Shown piece after piece: positions 24,747 to 33,078 of a stretch of 64,000 bases of DNA. The notes below the pieces were generated by a model. It was given only the letters and a program-made list of their open reading frames with translations. It was not told the DNA's origin and did no database searches. Where the stretch lies: positions 124,001 to 188,000 of the forward strand of contig NZ_QBUG01000004.1 of assembly GCF_003058225.1 (NCBI RefSeq), in the 5' to 3' direction. Numbering within the stretch: the first letter of the stretch is position 1; each line of letters begins with the position of its first letter. The DNA comes from Promicromonospora sp. AC04 (GTDB taxonomy: Bacteria; Actinomycetota; Actinomycetes; Actinomycetales; Cellulomonadaceae). Made by a program: the position numbers and the translations under genes.

Positions 24747-25887
24747 GGAAGCTATCGAGCAACTGCAGAGCGAAGGCTTCAACATCGAGGTCGTCGAGGG
24801 CGCGGTTCTCATTCACGACGTGCCTGCCGTCGACCCGAATGGAACCGTCCACCGAGTCACCCTCGGTGATCCGCTGCAGTACGCAGGAGACCGCCTGCTC
24901 CCTCCGCGTGATCACACGCTGAAGTTCTGTGGAGACCACCCAAGCGACGACCAGGGCCACCCGCTGACCCGCTTGGTCGCTGGGCCCGACCACTCGGCCT
25001 TGACGCCCGGCGTAGTTGCACAATTTCTGCTGTCGTCCAAGCCAACCAACGGCACGTACCTGGATCTGCACGACAAGGTCACCCACTACGTGGATCTGAT
25101 CGAGCGGTGGGCACAGTCGATCGAGCCGGGCGCATCCGCCCGCACCTTCGGGCGCACCGACGGATCGACAGCACACAAGTCACCGTTCCGATATGCCGAC
25201 TCGGCCACACCGCGGGCCGGGATCACAGACCTCGCCGAGCCCTTGCAGGGACAGCGGCTCGCCATCGTCGGCATTGGCGGGACCGGCTCCTACCTCCTCG
25301 ACCTTCTCATGAAGACCCCAGTCGCGGAGATCCACCTCTATGACGGAGATGTGTTGCTGTCCCACAACGCTTTTCGTGCCCCGCGGGCGATCAGCGTCGA
25401 GGAGCTGCGCACGGAGCCCAACAAGGCCTCGTACTGGGCCAAGCAGACAGAGGTATTCCGCGAAGGCGTCGTCGCGCACGACCTGTACGTCACCGCCGAG
25501 GATGTCCCCGAACTGGCGCAGTACGACTTTGTGTTCCTCGCGGTCGACGACGGACCCGCCCGCACCGAACTCGTGACCGCGCTCGAAGCCGCAGACGTCT
25601 CGTTCATCGACGTCGGCCTGGGTGTCGACCGGGCCGGTCCAAAGGGGCAACTCCTCGCCGCAGTCCGCATCTCCGTCAGCACGCCACAAGCGCGCGCACA
25701 CATCCCCGTCGGCACAGGCAAAGACGAGTACGGCTCGAACATCCAGATCGCTGAACTCAACGCCCTGAACGCGACCTTGGCCGTCCTGGCATGGAAGCGG
25801 CTCAACGGGTACTACCTGGACGCGGTCGAAGGGACCACATCGATCTACTCGACCGACGACAACACGATCGCCGAGGACCGGCCGTGA
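24721..25887 (+). CDS. ThiF/E1-like adenylating protein with N-terminal DUF6791-type domain
   Basis: 388 residues, starting with TTG at 24721 inside the Ubl gene. Residues 1 to about 170 form a separate N-terminal domain with no match to known catalysis that I recognise, resembling DUF6791 or E2-like regions. Residues 178-360 are a ThiF-type Rossmann fold with GIGGTGS (184-190), YDGD (207-210), and SHNAFRAP with N216 and R219 in the ATP-binding positions. The only cysteine in the whole protein is C70, outside the ThiF domain, so a canonical E1 catalytic cysteine is absent. It should bind and adenylate the Ubl encoded just upstream. Confidence 0.82.
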   Translation: MSRPPFAPEEAIEQLQSEGFNIEVVEGAVLIHDVPAVDPNGTVHRVTLGDPLQYAGDRLLPPRDHTLKFCGDHPSDDQGHPLTRLVAGPDHSALTPGVVAQFLLSSKPTNGTYLDLHDKVTHYVDLIERWAQSIEPGASARTFGRTDGSTAHKSPFRYADSATPRAGITDLAEPLQGQRLAIVGIGGTGSYLLDLLMKTPVAEIHLYDGDVLLSHNAFRAPRAISVEELRTEPNKASYWAKQTEVFREGVVAHDLYVTAEDVPELAQYDFVFLAVDDGPARTELVTALEAADVSFIDVGLGVDRAGPKGQLLAAVRISVSTPQARAHIPVGTGKDEYGSNIQIAELNALNATLAVLAWKRLNGYYLDAVEGTTSIYSTDDNTIAEDRP

Positions 25888-26288
25888 CCCACATCGACCA
25901 CACCTTCGTCAACGCGGTACCGGTGAAGCTCGCGCCGAACACCCTGTACATCAGCGCGAAGTACGAGATCGTAGCCCACCTTTGCCTGTGCGGCTGCGGA
26001 TCAAAGGTCGTCACACCGCTCGGGCCCGCGGAGTGGACTCTGACCACCGACAGGCACACGGTCACCTTGGCCCCGTCGATCGGTAACGGCGCGCTCGCGT
26101 GCCGGTCGCACTACCTCATCACCAACAGCATCGTGCATTGGCTCCCGCAGCAGTCGCCGACCGCGCAGCGACGTGCCCTGGAACGCGATGACCGGGATCT
26201 GCAGCACCAGTTGCTCAACGATGCACGGTGGTGGCGGCGCATCGCTCGCACCGCCGGCCGGTGGTGGCGCACGAGAACCTGGCGATAG
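25884..26288 (+). CDS. DUF6527-type cysteine-rich protein of the Ubl operon
   Basis: 134 residues from a GTG at 25884 that overlaps the E1 stop by 4 bases. A candidate metal site comprises C34, C36 and C38 (in HLCLCGCGS) and C73 with H76 (in ACRSHY), with PSIGNGA between. The C-terminal 45 residues are basic and tryptophan-rich (WWRRIARTAGRWW). These features match the uncharacterised DUF6527 family, which I recall next to multiubiquitin and ThiF genes. A zinc-binding or conjugating-enzyme role is possible, but is not shown by sequence. Confidence 0.75.
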   Translation: MTHIDHTFVNAVPVKLAPNTLYISAKYEIVAHLCLCGCGSKVVTPLGPAEWTLTTDRHTVTLAPSIGNGALACRSHYLITNSIVHWLPQQSPTAQRRALERDDRDLQHQLLNDARWWRRIARTAGRWWRTRTWR

Positions 26289-26412
26289 ACACAGGACATC
26301 TAATGGCAGGCGCGACGGGCGCCACATGGTCGCCTGCCCACTTGCCCTGCACCGCCTCGGCGCACAGGAACAAGGAACAGTTCGAAGAACAATCGAGATG
26401 GATAGGACCAAG

Positions 26413-26658
26413 ATGAACAACAAGAACAGGCGGCACGTCGTGCCGAACAAGACAGGTGGGTGGGACGTCGTCGCCCCCGCCAGCAAGCGCGCGAGCGCTC
26501 ACGTCGACACCCAAGCACAAGCCGTGGAACGTGCCCGCCAGATTGTCGGGAATGCCGGAGGCGGAGAAGTCCGCATCCACGGCCGGGATGGGCAACTGCG
26601 CGACTCGGACACCGTCACACCCGGGAACGACCCGAACCCGCCGCGGGACACGAAGTAG
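26413..26658 (+). CDS. DUF2188-like small protein
   Basis: 81 residues, ATG at 26413 with AGGA upstream; an in-frame ATG at 26398 would add five residues. The pattern RRHVVPNKTGGWDVVAPASK, then VDTQAQAVERARQIV, EVRIHGRDGQLRDSDT and a DPNPP tail is typical of DUF2188, a small two-stranded fold of unknown function often found with stress or defence genes. It follows the DUF6527 gene after 124 bases, so it may be co-transcribed with the Ubl operon. Confidence 0.75.
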   Translation: MNNKNRRHVVPNKTGGWDVVAPASKRASAHVDTQAQAVERARQIVGNAGGGEVRIHGRDGQLRDSDTVTPGNDPNPPRDTK

Positions 26659-26919
26659 CACGCTCCGTGGTCCCGCCGAGCAAGCTTGACGGGGCTGAAG
26701 CATTGAGTGGCCAGCCTGGTCTCACCAGGCTGGCCACGGCATCCTCCAAACCTCTGCCCCCGCCCGTACCGCTGATGAGCGCGAGCAGCTCATGGGTCTA
26801 TTCCGGGGTGACGCTCGCCGCCAGTGGCGCCACGGCCTCGACGGGCTGAGCGATCGATCGAGGATCAGCCCTCGCGCGGGGCGGCCTGTACTGATTTCAC
26901 CTCGTGATCCGCGAGACCG
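26659..26919. other. Intergenic stretch, probable transcription end
   Basis: GGCCAGCCTGGTC at about 26708 and GACCAGGCTGGCC form an inverted repeat read as a terminator-like hairpin shortly after the DUF2188 stop (TGGCCAGCCTGGTC, then TCACCAGGCTGGCCA). No other gene is supported in this stretch, although weak open frames exist on both strands. Confidence 0.5.
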
Positions 26920-27261
26920 GTGGCTGACGTGCGGCGTGGCGTGGCACTCGTGGACGATGACGAGTTGGTGGCCAGCATGATGCGCGTACTGGAGATCGAC
27001 TTCCAGGTTGTCCAACACTTCGCGGAGGACGACACCGAGGGCGTCGCCCAGTTCCGCCGGTGCGGGCGCCGCGCAATCCGGAACCTCGGCTACAGGGCTC
27101 GCACTCACCAGACCGATCCAGACCTTCGCGAAGACCGCCTCGTTGTCGTGCACGCGATGATCGCGAACCTCAACGACGACGACAATAATCGCCTCGAAGA
27201 ACGCGCGATCCTGCTGGCGCGGAGCATGCCGTCCCCTTTCGATAGGCGCTCCGATCCGTAG
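26920..27261 (+). CDS. Small hypothetical protein
   Basis: 113 residues if started at GTG 26920. The frame keeps high GC at third positions and gives a protein-like acidic sequence (LVDDDELVASMMRVLEIDFQ, then NDDDNNRLEERAILLAR). No domain is recognised, and no strong ribosome binding site is seen. The competing minus-strand frame (26722-27324) is arginine- and histidine-rich and less protein-like. It converges with the relaxase gene. Confidence 0.45.
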   Translation: MADVRRGVALVDDDELVASMMRVLEIDFQVVQHFAEDDTEGVAQFRRCGRRAIRNLGYRARTHQTDPDLREDRLVVVHAMIANLNDDDNNRLEERAILLARSMPSPFDRRSDP

Positions 27262-27346
27262 CAATCGGTGCTGACGGCTCGACCAAAGCCTGTTGCGGTG
27301 GCGCGGCCGTGCAAGATCGATCAACCGTCAAGCCAGCGCCCTCCGG

Positions 27347-30300
27347 CTACATGCCGATACCTCGCGCATGGCGTGTCGCGCCTGGCCGCCGTGCAAGCAC
27401 GGTCGGGGGTCGTGTCACCCGACGCAGTGCCCCGGCAACGCGTGCAGCATCGACAGCTTGGGCATCAGTAGAAACTGGGTCGTTGCCGAGTGGTGCGACG
27501 CTGGTGATGCCGTAGCGGTCACGGTAGGCGGCGATCGTGCGTGCGGCGGCGTTCCAGGTGTGTCGGGCTGGGGTGTCGCCTGGTTCGGGGCCAAGTGCGG
27601 CGAGCCATGGCTCCTGGTCGCGGACAGCGCGTTGGACAAGATCGGTGACGCGTTGCTCGATCAGTGCCGCCCGCTCCTGGAGCGCCTGCCGGTACTCGTT
27701 CGTCATCGGCCCGACCACTTCGGGGATGAGGCCGGCGATCCGGCGGGGTGTGGGTCGTTGGATGGTCAGCCCGTCGGAGCGGGCGGGTCGGGCGGTGGTG
27801 GTGGCGAGGCGGTGGTGCAGGACGGCTGCGGGGTCGTCGGCGTCGTCCAGGCCTCGCTGGGCCACGAGCCAGGGCAGCACGTGTTCGACGTAGTAGCCGT
27901 CGGCTTCGGCCCGCCGCAGCTCTGCCGTCAGAGCACCGAACGCAGGCGCCGTGACGACCCTGTCTGCGTCCTGGGGTGAGAGGCCGCTGTGGTGAAGCAG
28001 CCGGGTCCAGCGGTCGTGTTGGCCGGCGGCGGCGAGGGTTTCGTATTCGGCAGCGAGCTGCGCGACCGATCCCCACCGCTCCTTCTCGTGATGGCTGGTC
28101 TGGGTGGCGGATTTCTCGGCTCCGACGGTACGCGCGATTCCGGTCAGGACGCTCCGGGGTGTGGGGTCTTCGTAGTCGTCGGGGGTGATTTCTACGGGTG
28201 TGTCGGTGATGACGTAGGCGGTGTTGTTCTCCCGTCCGCGGGTCAGGCCGACGTACAGGTTCTCCCGGGTCATGCCCGGCCCGGCGATCAGGTGCCCGGT
28301 GTCCACGGTCAGGCCCTGGGCGCGGTAGGTGGTCACGGCGTAGCCGAGGTCGAGGTGCTCGGCGGCGTAGGCGGCGGGCAGCACGACCGTGTTCCCGTAT
28401 TTCGCTTCGGGGTGGCGCAGGACGACGGATCCGTCCATGCGGACCTTGACAAGGGTCCATCGGTCGCCGTTGCGCACCCAGGCTCCGTTGCGGGTGCGTA
28501 GGCGGCGGTCGTTGCGGCGGGTGATCACGGTGTCCCCGGCCGACGCCGCCAGCCCGTCGGCAAGGCGGACGGCCCGATCGGGATCGGTGGCGCCGGTCTG
28601 GAGCCGTTCGGTCCGGGCCCGTTCGTTGACCCCCCGGACGGTCTCGCTGTCGGCGGCCACCAGTACGGTGGCCTTGCCTTGTGCGAGGTCGTTCTTCCAA
28701 GCGGCGTAGGCGGTCTCGACCATGGTCTGGGTGTCGCCGTCGCGGACGCGGTCGTGGTCCAGGTAGGTGTCGATGGCTTCGTCGTGTCCGTGGCGCAGGG
28801 CGAGGGAGGCGTGCTTCTCCCAGGTGTGGGTGAACCGGTGCACCTCGGTCAGCTCCGGGACATTGTCTTCGCTCTGGCGGGCTGCGGTCAGGAGGGCGAA
28901 GGCTCCACCGGCCTCGACGGCCTGGAGCTGGGCGGGGTCACCGACCAGCAGCACCTTCGCCCCCACGGCGGCGGCGTGCGCGGTGATCCGGTCCAGGGTG
29001 AGCGTCCCGGCCAGTGTCGCTTCGTCGATGATCAGGAGCTGCCCGGCTGTGAACTGGGCGTCGTGGTGGGTGTGGTCGTAGAGCCACTTGGCGGTGTTCT
29101 CACACCCGATGCCCAGGTCCTCGGCCAGGACCGCTGCCGCGACCGCGGACGGCGCCAGCCCGACCACGGATCCTGGCCCGTGTTCGTGCTCCCATGCGGT
29201 GCGTAGTGCGCGCATGGTGGTGGTCTTCCCGGTCCCGGCCGGGCCGACCAGCAGGTCGACCTGGCGCGCGGAGACCGCGATGCGGGCGATGGCCTCGGCC
29301 TGTTCCGGCGACACGGTCCGCCCGCCCGTGGCCTCCTTCGTGATGGCGTGCTCGACGGCGTCCAGGGTGATCGTTGCTGCGGTGCGGGTGCCTGCACGGT
29401 CCAGGAGCCTGGTCTCGGCGTCCAGGAGGGCTCGGGAGGAGTACCGGGCCGAGTCCTTCGGCCGCAGGATGCTCGTCCCGTCCTCCCGCTGAAACTCCGC
29501 GGGCGTGCTAGCCAGGTCAGGCGGCGTCAACCGCACCGAACCACCCAGCGCCCGGTCGGTGATCGCGTCCAGCACGGCCATCCGGTCCTCAGCTGTGGCG
29601 AACCGCAGGGACTTGGTCTGCCGGGCGGCTTCGGCGTACAGGTTCCACCGCCCCCAGACCGGTTTCTTCTCCGAGACCACGACCACCACCACCCGGGCCA
29701 GCTCCTGGATGAGGTCCAGCGGGATGTCGTCGGCCCGCAGCACCCGCGGCGGCCCCTTCGAGACCAGTCGACTGGCCCACGTGGTGGCGTCCCGGCCCAG
29801 GATCCGGGCCGTGCGGTGCCGCCACGTAGCGGTGAGGTCGGCCAGGGAGTGGTGGTTCTTGTCGGGGCGGGTCTCCTTGCTGGCCTGCTGCTTGTACTTG
29901 TTGATCGTCTTCCTGCTCGGCCGGCGCCCGTACTTGGCTACGTGCTGCGCGATCAGTTCGTCCGCGCGGGTGTTGACCTGCTCCGAGCGAGTGGAGAACT
30001 CGGCCAGCAGGTCGTCCGGCAGACCCGTGATCGACCAGCCCGGGTTGCGGCCCTGCCCGGCCCGGGCGCGGAGCTCCCACCCGACGCCGAGTTGACGGGT
30101 GAGGTGGTCCATCACGATCGCTTCGTGCAGCTCGGACATCGCCACCACAGCCGCGTAAAGCCCGCGGGCGTCGAGGGATCGCCAGTGTCCGTCCAGGAGG
30201 GTCTTGACCTTGTTGGAGACCACGACGTGGGTGTGCAGGTGCGGGTCGTTGGTCCGTGAGTCCCAGTGATCGAACGACATCGCGATCAACCCGGTGACCC

Positions 30301-30850
30301 CGACCTGGGCGACCGCGCCGCCCTCACCGGCTTCGGTGACCGCGTTGCCGGCGACGGAGGCTCCGGTGCGGGTCGCGGCCAGCTCGCGCTCCATGAGCGC
30401 GAGCACCTCCACGACGGCCGCGTGGTGGATGGCCACGATCTGCTCCTGGATCCCGGCGTCGGACACGCCCCACAGGATCGAGGCGGACTTCGGCAGTGCG
30501 AAGCCGAAGTCGTACCCCGCGACCGCTTTCCGCGGCTTGCCGTCCTTGCCCGGCCCGTACACCGGGTACGCCCGCCCGAGTTGCAGGCCGGTGATCGGGT
30601 CCATGCCTTTGCCCGCCAGTCGGGCCATCTGCTCCTCGGTCACCAGGTCCCCCACGACCAGGCGCCCGAGTTCGTCGGACCCGGGGCTAGCGACACCGGA
30701 GCCCATCCACCGGCCGGGTGGTGTGCCGGTCTCGGTGTAGTACCGCGTCAACGGGGTACCCATCGACCGGTCCCCGTCCCCAGCCGCGACCGACCTCATG
30801 AAGTACTCGAACCCATCCCCTGCCGACATCTTCGCGATCGACACCGCCAT
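27347..30850 (-). CDS. MobF family conjugative relaxase with TraA-type helicase domain
   Basis: 1167 residues from the ATG at 30850 (GGAGG upstream). The N-terminal relaxase domain has tandem tyrosines Y37-Y38 (TRYYTETGTPPGRWMGSG) for nicking and the three-histidine metal site at H204, H206 and H208 (DPHLHTHVVV). The helicase part carries Walker A GPAGTGKTTT near residue 535 and Walker B LLIIDEATL near residue 607, then SF1 motifs including AVTTYRAQGLTVD. It nicks at oriT and unwinds DNA for mobilization. The G/T-rich tract just upstream may hold oriT. No secretion genes are nearby. Confidence 0.92.
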   Translation of the reverse strand: MAVSIAKMSAGDGFEYFMRSVAAGDGDRSMGTPLTRYYTETGTPPGRWMGSGVASPGSDELGRLVVGDLVTEEQMARLAGKGMDPITGLQLGRAYPVYGPGKDGKPRKAVAGYDFGFALPKSASILWGVSDAGIQEQIVAIHHAAVVEVLALMERELAATRTGASVAGNAVTEAGEGGAVAQVGVTGLIAMSFDHWDSRTNDPHLHTHVVVSNKVKTLLDGHWRSLDARGLYAAVVAMSELHEAIVMDHLTRQLGVGWELRARAGQGRNPGWSITGLPDDLLAEFSTRSEQVNTRADELIAQHVAKYGRRPSRKTINKYKQQASKETRPDKNHHSLADLTATWRHRTARILGRDATTWASRLVSKGPPRVLRADDIPLDLIQELARVVVVVVSEKKPVWGRWNLYAEAARQTKSLRFATAEDRMAVLDAITDRALGGSVRLTPPDLASTPAEFQREDGTSILRPKDSARYSSRALLDAETRLLDRAGTRTAATITLDAVEHAITKEATGGRTVSPEQAEAIARIAVSARQVDLLVGPAGTGKTTTMRALRTAWEHEHGPGSVVGLAPSAVAAAVLAEDLGIGCENTAKWLYDHTHHDAQFTAGQLLIIDEATLAGTLTLDRITAHAAAVGAKVLLVGDPAQLQAVEAGGAFALLTAARQSEDNVPELTEVHRFTHTWEKHASLALRHGHDEAIDTYLDHDRVRDGDTQTMVETAYAAWKNDLAQGKATVLVAADSETVRGVNERARTERLQTGATDPDRAVRLADGLAASAGDTVITRRNDRRLRTRNGAWVRNGDRWTLVKVRMDGSVVLRHPEAKYGNTVVLPAAYAAEHLDLGYAVTTYRAQGLTVDTGHLIAGPGMTRENLYVGLTRGRENNTAYVITDTPVEITPDDYEDPTPRSVLTGIARTVGAEKSATQTSHHEKERWGSVAQLAAEYETLAAAGQHDRWTRLLHHSGLSPQDADRVVTAPAFGALTAELRRAEADGYYVEHVLPWLVAQRGLDDADDPAAVLHHRLATTTARPARSDGLTIQRPTPRRIAGLIPEVVGPMTNEYRQALQERAALIEQRVTDLVQRAVRDQEPWLAALGPEPGDTPARHTWNAAARTIAAYRDRYGITSVAPLGNDPVSTDAQAVDAARVAGALRRVTRPPTVLARRPGATRHARGIGM

Positions 30851-30940
30851 GATCCGCACACCTCCTACAGCAGGAGGTGCACGGGCCGCACCAAACGACC
30901 CGAACCGCTCTAGGTGCCTCGATCTGCAAGAGGCGTACTG

Positions 30941-31080
30941 GATTTTTGGGGTAGGTGTGCGGGTCTGTGGTTTGTGGTGTTGTGTGTGCTGTGGTGTGTT
31001 TATGATGTTTTATGTGTGTGTTGGTTTGGTTTGTTGGTGTTTCGTGGCGTGGTGGTTGTGTTTGCTGGTGATGCTGTGTC
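30941..31080 (+). other. Strand-asymmetric G/T-rich tract upstream of the relaxase (candidate oriT region)
   Basis: Between 30961 and 31080 all but 11 of 120 plus-strand bases are G or T, in a genome where C is otherwise abundant. The tract lies between the relaxase start and an XRE gene, in the gene-free stretch 30851-31195. Origins of transfer usually lie beside the relaxase gene and show such composition, but no clear nic hairpin is visible. Open frames through it are low-complexity and not credible genes. Confidence 0.5.
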
Positions 31081-31195
31081 TGACGCGGGCGGGAGGCGCG
31101 GGGGCGGGTCCCCCTCGCCCCTTCACCCGCTCTCACCGACGCCGCCCGCCCATGTCCCCCACTGCTCGTGCAAGTCACCTCACGTTCCGGTGTCG

Positions 31196-31678
31196 CTACG
31201 CGACGGCAGGCGGCTTCGGTACGGTCACCGTCCCGAGCGATGATGCGTTCGAGGCGTCAGGCGTTGCACCGAGCAGGTCGTCGAGCAGGTCGAGTGTCAC
31301 GTCGAGCGCGTTCGCGATCCGTGGCCGCGCCCACAGCGACGGCGTCGTATCCCCGGACTCCCAGCGAGCGACCGTGGACCGCTGCACGCCGACTTCCATG
31401 GCGAGCCCCTCTTGCGTTTTGCAGACCTCACGCCTGCGACGAGCAAGTGCACCACGCCGCGGCCTGACCGCCCCCGGACTCTCCACCCGGTCGATGGCGG
31501 CGAGACGAGTCGGTCCGTCCTTGACCGAAGCTGGTTCGTGTTCGGCGGCGAGTACGACGACGATGACGGCCGCGCGGTCATCACTCGTGGCGAGCTGTTC
31601 GAGCGCCCGCGCGTCACCAGCAGCCTGGAGCAGACGCTCAATGTCGCGCCTCTGGAGCGCTACTGCCTGGGTTGCCAT
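31196..31678 (-). CDS. XRE family helix-turn-helix protein
   Basis: 160 residues from the ATG at 31678. The C-terminal half holds the HTH: ALARRRREVCKTQEGLAMEV, then VQRSTVARWESGDTTPSLWA and IANALDVTLDLLDDLLG, a Cro/CI-like fold with the usual WE(S/N)G turn. The N-terminal 75 residues have no recognised domain (QRRDIERLLQAAGDARALEQ). It is 110 bases from the next regulator gene on the same strand and probably works in the island's control circuit. Confidence 0.7.
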   Translation of the reverse strand: MATQAVALQRRDIERLLQAAGDARALEQLATSDDRAAVIVVVLAAEHEPASVKDGPTRLAAIDRVESPGAVRPRRGALARRRREVCKTQEGLAMEVGVQRSTVARWESGDTTPSLWARPRIANALDVTLDLLDDLLGATPDASNASSLGTVTVPKPPAVA

Positions 31679-31788
31679 GCGTCCCCCTCGATGGATGGTT
31701 CCCGACAGAACCAGACTCCGGGAGCAGCAAGGCTCGAAGTACCCCACGACGGGGTACCAACCTCACCGGCAACGGTTGACGAAGGACG

Positions 31789-33018
31789 TCACGTGGTCTC
31801 GGGAGTGGCCGACCCGATCCATGCCGCCAGCGCTCGGACTTCTTCGCCGGCTTTGCGATGCTGGCCGGCCAGGACGCGGACGGCCTCGCGGGCCATCGGG
31901 TGGTACCGCGTCTGCTGCGGCGCGACCGTCCGGGCCTGTTGCAGCGAGGCCAGGGCCGCGTCGCGGTCGCCGACGGCGATGAAGGCGCGCGCGGCGTCGA
32001 TGAGGTGGTGCCCGCGACGGGTCCGGGGCATCGACGCGGGCAGGTGCAGCTCGCGGGCGCGTTCGGCGGCAATATCAGGGTGCTTGAGCTCGATCTGCGC
32101 GGCGATGTCATGGACGGCGGTGTTCACAGGCCCGAAGGTCAGGTGGTAGTGGACGCGGTCGACGCCGTCGGGCACGCGCGCAGCCAGGCGTTGAGCCTCC
32201 TCCAGGTGGTGCGCCGTCGCTTCCTCGTCGCGGGCGCGGGAGGCCTGCGTGACCTGTCGGAGCCGGATGCTGCCCAGCAGCGTTACTGCGGCACCGGACG
32301 GGTCGGTGCCGACGGCGTCCTGGAGCTGGTCGTAGGAGAGCTCCAGGAGCCGGAGCCCTGTGTCGTAGTCCTTGGCGACCTGGAACCCGTTGGCGCGGGT
32401 CCACTGCGACAGGCCGATCGACAGCGGGTCGTCGGCCAGCGAGGACGCCCACTGCAGCCGTTCCTCCAGGATCGAGGCGAGGTCGACGTAGCCGAGGCGT
32501 GAGGCCAGGCAGTAGGCCATGTAGTAACAGGAAGCCAGGAGGCGGGCGGCGCGCCGTCGGGCCTTGCCGTCCAGGTGGTGCACACACGCGGTGAGTTCTT
32601 CGAGGAGCGCGGGAAGCATCTCGCCCAGCGCCGTGTACCGCGCGGCAGCGCGGTAGTTCGTGGCCTGGTCGACGTCGCGGGCGATGGCGTCGACGGACCG
32701 TGGCACGGGGCGCCATTCGGGTGGGAGGTCGTAGGCGCGAGCGATTCCGCGGATCGCGGCGATCGGCGCGTGGACCCGGGCATCGGCCCGTTCCCGGCCC
32801 CGGTAGGGCTGCCCGGTGAGCTCCTCGACACTGACCGCAAGGGTACGCGCGGCGGTGTTGAGGAAGCCGTAGGTCGGCAGGCGTTCGCCCTGCTCGACCT
32901 TGCGGATCGCGCCGAGTGAGAGGTGGGCGTGGTCGGCGAACTCGCGTTGGGTGTAACCCGCGAGCTTGCGGTACGTCGCGATGCGTGACCCAACGGTCTC
33001 GTCGCCGTTGCCGGTCAT
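31789..33018 (-). CDS. XRE-type regulator with TPR-like sensor domain
   Basis: 409 residues. The N-terminal HTH is VGSRIATYRKLAGYTQREFADHAHLSLGAIRKVEQGERL (about residues 9-47). The remainder is a superhelical repeat region of TPR type, with blocks such as AARLLASCYYMAYCLASRLG, WASSLADDPLSIGLSQWTRA and RARELHLPASMPRTRRGHH. This architecture is common among actinobacterial regulators of secondary-metabolite and peptide loci. It precedes the lanthipeptide locus, but the control target is unproven. Confidence 0.85.
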   Translation of the reverse strand: MTGNGDETVGSRIATYRKLAGYTQREFADHAHLSLGAIRKVEQGERLPTYGFLNTAARTLAVSVEELTGQPYRGRERADARVHAPIAAIRGIARAYDLPPEWRPVPRSVDAIARDVDQATNYRAAARYTALGEMLPALLEELTACVHHLDGKARRRAARLLASCYYMAYCLASRLGYVDLASILEERLQWASSLADDPLSIGLSQWTRANGFQVAKDYDTGLRLLELSYDQLQDAVGTDPSGAAVTLLGSIRLRQVTQASRARDEEATAHHLEEAQRLAARVPDGVDRVHYHLTFGPVNTAVHDIAAQIELKHPDIAAERARELHLPASMPRTRRGHHLIDAARAFIAVGDRDAALASLQQARTVAPQQTRYHPMAREAVRVLAGQHRKAGEEVRALAAWIGSATPETT

Positions 33019-33078
33019 CCTGGCCTCCCCTCACCAACAGGTACCTCGCGCCAGGGTACCGGCGCGAGACACCGCCAG

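Noticed and set aside
26722-27324. 200-codon minus-strand open frame
   Set aside because: Arginine/histidine-rich product that overlaps the better plus-strand frame at 26920-27261.
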